Shown one piece after another: positions 57,924-64,000 of a stretch of DNA of 64,000 bases. Numbering within the stretch: the first letter of the stretch is position 1; each line of letters opens with the position of its first letter. The notes below the pieces were generated by a model. That model was not told the DNA's origin, ran no database searches, and saw only the letters and a program-made list of their open reading frames with translations. The stretch lies in assembly GCA_029215795.1 (NCBI GenBank), contig JARDYH010000004.1, positions 211,646,517 through 211,710,516 on the forward strand, given 5' to 3'. A program made the translations under genes and the position numbers. The stretch comes from Anniella stebbinsi (Eukaryota; Chordata; Lepidosauria; Squamata; Anniellidae).

Positions 57924-58240
57924 AGGGCCAGTGTCAAATGGTCAGCATGCTTGGGCATTTGCCAAGGGCCCATAATACAACAGGGGCCCGCTGACAAAGC
58001 CCTTCCTCATCATCTGGCCCAGACAATGGTGCTGGCAAGAAGAGGAACAGTAAATCCCACTGCCTGCTTGCTCACTGGCTCTTTGCCTCGCAAGCAAGCA
58101 GTTGATAGCAGTGATGAGGAAAAGGAGCAGCAGCAGCAGCTGGTAAGAATGCTGGTGACAACACAGAGTCACTAAAGGAGTCTTGTCCATTATGTGTGTT
58201 TTCTCTCAGGACCCCAACCCCAAACCTGGAGCTGGCACTG
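57924..58240. mobile_element. Possible GC-rich MITE
   Basis: 'GGGCCAGTGTCAAATGGTCA' at the left and 'GGAGCTGGCACTGGTAAAAG' at the right look like diverged inverted ends. 58120-58141 has a short (CAG)n. Ends uncertain. Confidence 0.35.
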
Positions 58241-58620
58241 GTAAAAGCACTAAGATGGGCAGGAAACCTAAACTGAAGTAAAAGTGTGTGAACAGACAAG
58301 GGTTTTTTTGGGGGGTGGGGAGGGACATATCATTGCTCCCTGAAACTATCCAAAGTAATGTAAAACAAAAAGTTGAAGTCAACAAAGGTCTATATTATAT
58401 TTTGTTTGGACAAGTTGTTCTTCACTTCTACGCCATACTAATTCAAACTTGTCACAATGCAGCAAGGTCTAATTGTGTGGATGTTTAATCTAAACCCCAA
58501 GCCTAAGAACCAGGGCACAACAGTTGAATCTGTCCGCTGAGCCTTGGTTCATGTGGAGTTCCTTTGTTATCTAATCTGGGAAACCAAAGTGCTTACTGCA
58601 CCAAATGATCCATTGTTGTT

Positions 58621-58622
<2 letters not shown>

Positions 58623-58664
<42 letters not shown>
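58623..58664. repeat. (ATT)n microsatellite
   Basis: About 14 uninterrupted ATT units. Confidence 0.95.
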
Positions 58665-58804
58665 TCCTGCACATTCTCCTCTAAAGACAAACTCTCCATC
58701 ATCCACACTATTGTCCATACTGACTTTCACCAGACTTTCTCATCCTGGAAAATCTGCTCCAAGCTTGAGGGTTGATTCCTAACTGTTTAGTGTTACAATG
58801 CAGA

Positions 58805-59115
58805 GTATTTATTTGCTTTTTTATTTATTGCATTTCTATACCGCCCAATAGCCGAAGCTGTCTGCGCGGTTCACAAAAGTTAAAACCATCAGACACAAAT
58901 CAAAGTATAAGACCAACAGCAGCATAAAACAAACAATGGTATAAAACACAATATAAAAATACAATATAAAAGCACAACCGGGGTAAAACCGAGCAGCAAT
59001 GCAGAGATCTATACAGTTTTAAAATACAGATTTAAAACAGCAAAGCTAAAAGACTAAGAAGATAAACCGTTAAAATACTGGGAGAATAAAAAGGTCTTCA
59101 CCTGGTGTCAAAAAG
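58805..59115 (-). mobile_element. L2-type LINE 3' end
   Basis: (TTTA)n with 'CATTTCTATACCGCCCAATA' and GCCGAAGCTG is the reverse complement of the L2 3' terminus. 'ATACTGGGAGAATAAAAAGG' with TCTTCACCTGG corresponds to the end of ORF2 (KxFLFSxxF region). Confidence 0.75.
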
Positions 59116-60177
59116 AATATAATGCAGGTGACAGGCAGACCTCTCTATGGAGTAGGATGGAACTTTCATATATGCAGGCCCAGCCCCTATCATAAACTAT
59201 GGTATCTCCATTGCTCTATTGTGAATCTGAGGTACATGGAGGTTGAAGTCCTTTAACACTCTTCCAGGATCTTCCCTTTGACCTCTGCCCTTTGACTTAC
59301 AGGTTTATGTTTTGCAAATCTCTGGGAAGTTACTGCCCACTTCTAGTCCCATAGATTCTTGTACTCATTCAAATCCCAGGTCCATTCTTAGAGCAATACT
59401 TTCCTCTTGCCTCTGGCCATCCCAAAATATCTTATTAAGACAATAATGTTACATCACAAACTATTGCGCCCATGATCTCACAGCAAAAATAGAACTATTC
59501 CCAGGCTATCCAAATTGCTGAACTCAAGCTAAACTCAACTTTGCTAGAAATACCAATTGAGCAGCCCTCTTCTGAATGGTAAGTCTCTGAAATGCAACGT
59601 AATCCTTTAGTCATGCCAGTAATATCGAACACTGCAGTGCTTACAAGGGGCCAGATTGCAAAATGGTAACAACATTATGAGGCACACAATGACAACAGAT
59701 ACTCTTTTCCCTTTACAGCAATATGTGACATGTGTGACTGGAACCTTCTTTGGCTGTACAAGCTTCCCTTACAGTATTTTCTGAGGTGAATCCAATTCTT
59801 TTCAAAGCAGTAAAAACCATCAAGCAGAATCGCATAACTCACAGTGCTAGTATTGCCTGGCAGAGAGATACAAACTGCCAGAGTGCAACCTCATTTGAGT
59901 GAGTTTTCCTGGGATCGAAACACCAAAATAGCCTTTATCTAAACATCCACTATCTAGGTAATGCCTCTTTGCTCGCAAAACCAGCTCTACCTTTCCAACT
60001 GGAAGGACACTAAGCATCTTTGATCCAGGTCCGCTAGCCAATGCCGCTGATGCCTATGTTATCTCACATAGACCAATGAGCTGATCATTGTCAGCTCTGT
60101 GTACTTGGATCTACCAGCACCTTCTTTCGCCCGAAAGACAGAAAGTTTCCCAGAAATGAAATCCAAATGTCAATTCA
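59116..60177. other. GRID2 intron, no gene recognised
   Basis: Unique-looking sequence without exon signals. Confidence 0.5.
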
Positions 60178-60357
60178 GGCCATTTCTACACAATAGGGGT
60201 GTAGAAGGACGCAGGGTGATCCCGGAAGTACCTAGTACACACCATCGGTGCACAGGGAGGGAGGGAGGGCGATCCCGGAAGTACCTAATACACACCATCG
60301 GCGCACAGGAACCAGCCAGGGGCCATCCCAGGCAGAAAGCCTGGTGTGGAAAGACAC
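60178..60357. mobile_element. Group A MITE, 180 bp, 3-bp TSD TCA, with internal duplication
   Basis: Ends GGCCATTTCTACACAATAGG and CTGGTGTGGAAAGACAC. Flanks are TCA on both sides (60175-60177, 60358-60360). A block of about 50 bp, 'GATCCCGGAAGTACCTAGTA' with CACACCATCGG, is present twice in tandem (60211 and 60269). Confidence 0.82.
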
Positions 60358-60504
60358 TCAGTGATATGATTTGTGAGGCAAACAGATCTAAGCTTAAGCA
60401 AAAGAAAACAGAGAAATTCAGGTGGGCTATAGCAAAATATATAAAGAAAGTTTACTTCACTTGTTTGCCTATATGCCTGTGATCAAGGAAAATGTTGGAT
60501 CTAT

Positions 60505-60921
60505 ATTGAGGATGAATGAATCTATCCATTTCGGTTTCTCCTGGCTTTTCATTTTTTCATTCCGAAATTCAGTTCATCCTGACTTTGAGAATTTTTTCCT
60601 ATGTTCAGTTTCATTCATTTCCAACTTTGACAATATATGTTTTTAAATGTTTGCATGAAAATTCAGATTCATTTTTGTGTGCATTTCTCCCAATGAATGC
60701 ATTTTAACACAGTTTTGCCTGATGTAACATTTTTGCAAGCAATTTTCCTAATAAAATGCACTATAATGTAATTTTCAGGCATACAAGCATTTTTGTGTGC
60801 TCTTTTCCCCAATGTTTTTGTATGCATTTGTTTTTTAATCTGGAGAGTTTCAGTTCACACATTGGATCAACAGTGCAAAAGTGGGCAAAATGTGAACAAA
60901 ACAAAATTCTGCCCCATCCCT
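60505..60921. mobile_element. AT-rich TAGGGATG-type element
   Basis: It starts near 'GAGGATGAATGAATCTATCC', has the 'TTTTTGTGTGCATTTCTCCC' motifs, and ends 'TTCTGCCCCATCCCTA'. It abuts the L2 copy that follows. Confidence 0.6.
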
Positions 60922-60928
60922 AAGCAAC

Positions 60929-61534
60929 ATGTCAGCGGCCAGATTGGTAACAGGGACCAGAAGGTTCGAACATATAACACCGATTCTGGCCCGCTTGCAT
61001 TGGCTGCCTGTAGGTTTCCGAGCCCGATTCAAGGTGCTGGTTTTAACCTATAAAGCCTTACACGGTTTGGGACCACAATACCTGATGGAATGTCTTTCCC
61101 AACATGAACCTACCCGTTCACTACGCTCAACATCAAAGGTCCTCCTCCGGGTGCCTACTCCGAGGGAAGCTCGGAGGACGGCAACAAGGGAGAGGGCCTT
61201 CTCTGTGGTGGCCCCTCAATTATGGAATGATCTCCCCGATTAGGCCCGCCTGGCGCCAACACTGTTATCTTTTTGGCACCAGGTCAAAACTTTTCTTTTC
61301 TCCCAGGCATTTTAAGAGCTCAAGTTGAGGTTTGACATTATGGCCAGGCTTAACAGTTAAAATGTTTTAAAGTGTTTTAATGATAGCTGTTTCATGTTTA
61401 TGGTTTTAAATTTTGTATATTGTCTTTTTAATGCTCAATCTTTTTAATTTTTGTAAACCACCCAGAGAGCTTCGGCTATGGGGCGGTATATAAGTGTAAT
61501 AAATAATAATAATAATAATAACAACAACAACAAC
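60929..61534 (+). mobile_element. 5'-truncated L2-type LINE C-terminus and tail
   Basis: One frame (60929-61243) reads SAARLVTGTRRFEHITPILA, LHWLPVGFRARFKVLVLTYK and FSVVAPQLWNDLPD, then a stop where the 17131 copy continues EARL. The 3' end is 'CCACCCAGAGAGCTTCGGCT' with ATGGGGCGGTATATAAG and (AAT)n(AAC)n. Confidence 0.9.
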
Positions 61535-61595
61535 ACGTCAAGCCCAGAAAACAGAAGGAAAAGAAAATGTGCTCAAAAGCAGTAGGGGAGACACA

Positions 61596-62053
61596 GGCCC
61601 TTCTACACCTAAGGTTATGGAGGGAGGGCCTGGGGCTGATTCCGGACTTACTTGCTTCCAGGATTATTGGCCAATTTCCATACAGGAAGCGCGACATCCC
61701 GGAAGCAAACAGGACGTTGCATTTGTCACGGCAGCCATTTTTTTCAAGAAGGAGCCAGGAGTGCAAAAGAAATCCCTCCAAAATTGTGGCCCTTACCCCC
61801 CCCCCCCACCATCCCATGGATGGCAAAAATGCAGCCCTCCCCTCTCCCCGATGGGTACAGAGCGCCCACACCTCACACACAGTCTCAGGATGATCCTGGG
61901 ACCACTGGAAGATTTGGGTTTTCCCAGGGTTGCTTTATCCCTGGGAAAACCCATCCCCATCCCCACTGCCCCCGGGAGTCCTTGTGCTTCATTTGGATGC
62001 ACAGGGAGCACCCAGGGACAACCCTGGGACAAAAGGCTGGTGTAGAAATGGCC
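61596..62053. mobile_element. Group A MITE, 458 bp, 3-bp TSD ACA
   Basis: Ends GGCCCTTCTACACCTAAGG and GGCTGGTGTAGAAATGGCC. Flanks are ACA on both sides (61593-61595, 62054-62056). Core 'CTTCATTTGGATGCACAGGG' and other family blocks present. It is inserted just beyond the L2 tail. Confidence 0.88.
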
Positions 62054-62577
62054 ACAGGATGACATAGCCAATTTGGAAGTGGCGGGAAAGTAGAAGAAAG
62101 ACAGTGAAAGTGTGCATTGTTTGATGCAAAGTTAAGAACTATAAGGGATTCATTCAGTTCCCTGCAGGGTCTATGCCTGGATTGTCAGGAATGAGCCTCA
62201 GTCTTTTTTTTTCATTTTCCCACCAGCTGCTGTTGTATTAAACCACTGCCATGTGATCTGCTTATCTGTACCATGGCTTCCTGCTGGACCCACCGCAAGA
62301 CTTGTCCTTGGTCTCTGCTGCTAGCCCTTGAGCTTCTCAGTGGAGAAATCAGTTGCAGATTTATAAAGCACATTCTTGCACACCAGAAACCAAAGCTCAT
62401 AAAGCTCTTGTCTCCACAGGCAATAGCTTGGGAAGCAGCATTAATCTCTGTTTCCGAATGGCACACAGATGCACAAGCAGACTCTCTCACACACACATTT
62501 AATTAACAAACGAAACCAAGACAACCTCTTTCCTTCAATGCTTTCCTTCTGAAAGAGAAGAGAAGGATCTTTCTGAG
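62054..62577. other. GRID2 intron, no gene recognised
   Basis: Unique-looking sequence. Confidence 0.45.
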
Positions 62578-62825
62578 TAGGGATGTCAGAGGAATCTGGG
62601 GGAGAGGTGAAATTCAATGAGCTTCCCTTGGTTTGCCCCCTCCTCCAGACTTTGGACCACTTTCCACTGTGGAGCACAACTCCATCTATACTGATTTTTC
62701 CTATTTTTAAATTGCACAGATTATGGCTGAATGTTGTGCAAATTTGCATAAATTGTGCAAATTTGGGCTGCAATCTGCACAAATTATGCAAATCACTGCT
62801 TTAATTTGCGCAAATCTCTCGGTAT
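62578..62825. mobile_element. TAGGGATG-type element, right end missing
   Basis: Left end TAGGGATGTCAGAGGAATC and an interior of repeated 'TTGTGCAAATTTGG' motifs. No right TIR identified. Confidence 0.55.
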
Positions 62826-63197
62826 GCACACAGTGACAACAGATAGATTCCTCAGTAATGGACATTCCCAGCTATGGACATCCTATTTCTGGGTTTTTGT
62901 CGTTACTGTTATTTTGGACTCTTTTCTCTTCAGCTTTGCTTCCTTTCTCTCTCTGTAACTTTCCCCATCCTCCATTGATATTTCTCATGAGCCAATGCAG
63001 TGAAGTCAGGACTTTGCCTTGTAGAGCCAAGTACACCCAGCATGAGGATGGCACTACATGCCAAAGCATTGGTATGGCAAGTGCTCATCCTCTTTGGCAT
63101 AACAATCCACAGAGCAACAGCATATTGCGACTATGGATGCTTGTGGAATTCAACCTTTGCAAATTACAATAGAAAGTGGATGTGATCCATACTCTCA
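62826..63197. other. GRID2 intron, no gene recognised
   Basis: Unique-looking sequence. Confidence 0.45.
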
Positions 63198-63745
63198 GGC
63201 CGTTTCCACACCATGGGGTGGAGAGGGTGGGGAGCGGGCGATCCGAGAAGTAGCTACTTCCGGGATCGGCATGCTCAACCCACATCAGAAATGCGACAGC
63301 TCGGGCTTCCATTGCAACTCGTGCCCACCATTTTTTTGTTTTTGGGACGGAGAAGAGCGCACGAGTGTTCGTGCGCAAAAAGTGAGTCCTTTTTTTTAAA
63401 AAAAAACATGGGCCCCCACCCCCCTGCCTGCCCTCCTGGGGGTGGTGAAACTGCTGCCACTCCCTCTCCTGATGGCCTCGGAGCTGCATGGTGTGGCTCC
63501 ATGGCCATAGGTGCAGCCGAGCTTACTCACGAGTAAGCACGGCTGCATTGGGGTGGGCGACCACATTCTTCCGTAGTCCCGGGAGCTTCCCGGGACCGTG
63601 GAAGAATCGGAATTTTTCTGGTTCCTGAGAACCAGGAAAAATCCTGTTCCGTCCCCCCCCCCCTGCTACTCCCTGTGCATCATGTGGACTCACAGGGATC
63701 AGCCGGGGTCCATCCCAGGCATTTTGCCCGGTGAGGAAAGGGCCC
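63198..63745. mobile_element. Group A MITE, about 548 bp, full length
   Basis: Ends GGCCGTTTCCACACCATGG and CCGGTGAGGAAAGGGCC. Core hairpin CCCTGTGCATCATGTGGAC with TCACAGGG (63674-63700), and second palindrome block 'GGAGCTGCATGGTGTGGCTC' (63480-63499). The flanks do not show a clear TSD. Confidence 0.82.
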
Positions 63746-64000
63746 CCTGATTTAGCTTCAGATCAGAATTTATCCATTGGTTTTCACATGTCTTTGAACA
63801 TTGCAAAATAGTTCTCAGTAATTTAAACATAGCAAAATATGTTTTAAAATGAAAATTTGGAAGGAATATATGTTTAGAAATGCAGAGAAAATAAATGTAA
63901 AATGCATATTTAAATGCCGGTGTGCATGTGGAATTTTTTTTTAAAAAATCACAGATTAATGCAGAACTGGGGTAGGGCAAATTTATAGATGAACACATGC
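63746..64000. other. GRID2 intron, AT-rich
   Basis: Motifs such as 'AAATGCATATTTAAATGCC' resemble the TAGGGATG-type interiors; it may be part of such an element cut by the window edge. Confidence 0.35.

Noticed and set aside
45725..64000. Preceding GRID2 exon
   Set aside because: Expected peptide before VVE (ending in a SFITE-like sequence) was not found on the minus strand by eye.

Overview
This window is vertebrate nuclear DNA from inside one very large, intron-rich gene, and more than half of it may be transposon-derived. Three coding exons on the minus strand (45671-45724, 24237-24410, 16043-16204) are perfectly delimited by AG/GT splice signals, are all in phase 0, and join into 130 continuous codons. 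They read as the amino-terminal-domain part of the ionotropic glutamate receptor delta subunit GluD2 (GRID2), roughly residues 246-375 of the mammalian protein. The rest is intron: more than 18 kb upstream of the first exon, 21.3 kb and 8.0 kb between exons, and more than 16 kb downstream.

The repeat landscape points to a sauropsid, most likely a squamate (lizard or snake). It has many L2-clade LINE copies with microsatellite tails, CR1 and CR1-like 3' ends, tRNA-derived SINEs with LINE-type tails, and a dense population of short inverted-repeat DNA transposons. The organism call is inference; GRID2 itself is too conserved to decide it.

Layout. 1-6.4 kb: the end of a 3-bp-TSD element, a SINE, a CpG-rich 1.57-kb hAT-type element made of four palindromic units (2464-4031), a CR1 end and another hAT-type element (5312-5877). 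6.4-16 kb: a truncated L2, a family of 320-bp foldback hAT elements, a second hAT family and intron. 16-24.4 kb: two GRID2 exons, L2 fragments and CR1-like ends. 24.4-29.9 kb: a palindromic hAT MITE and a 1.26-kb composite in which a GC-rich element sits inside a hAT MITE (26464-27727). 29.95-33.17 kb: a nearly full-length L2-type LINE whose 1,016-codon ORF2 is interrupted by only one stop codon. 33-45 kb: many MITEs, several nested. 45.7 kb: a GRID2 exon. 46-64 kb: further MITEs, L2 fragments, microsatellites and long unique-looking intron stretches.

Many MITEs were delimited here by target-site duplications. Seven hAT-type insertions have 8-bp TSDs (six perfect in both copies or nearly so, one diverged), and at least eight elements starting GGC have 3-bp TSDs with no obvious target consensus. 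There are no CRISPR arrays, operons, rRNA or functional tRNA genes. Most long ORFs outside the L2 element are chance frames in GC-rich repeats.
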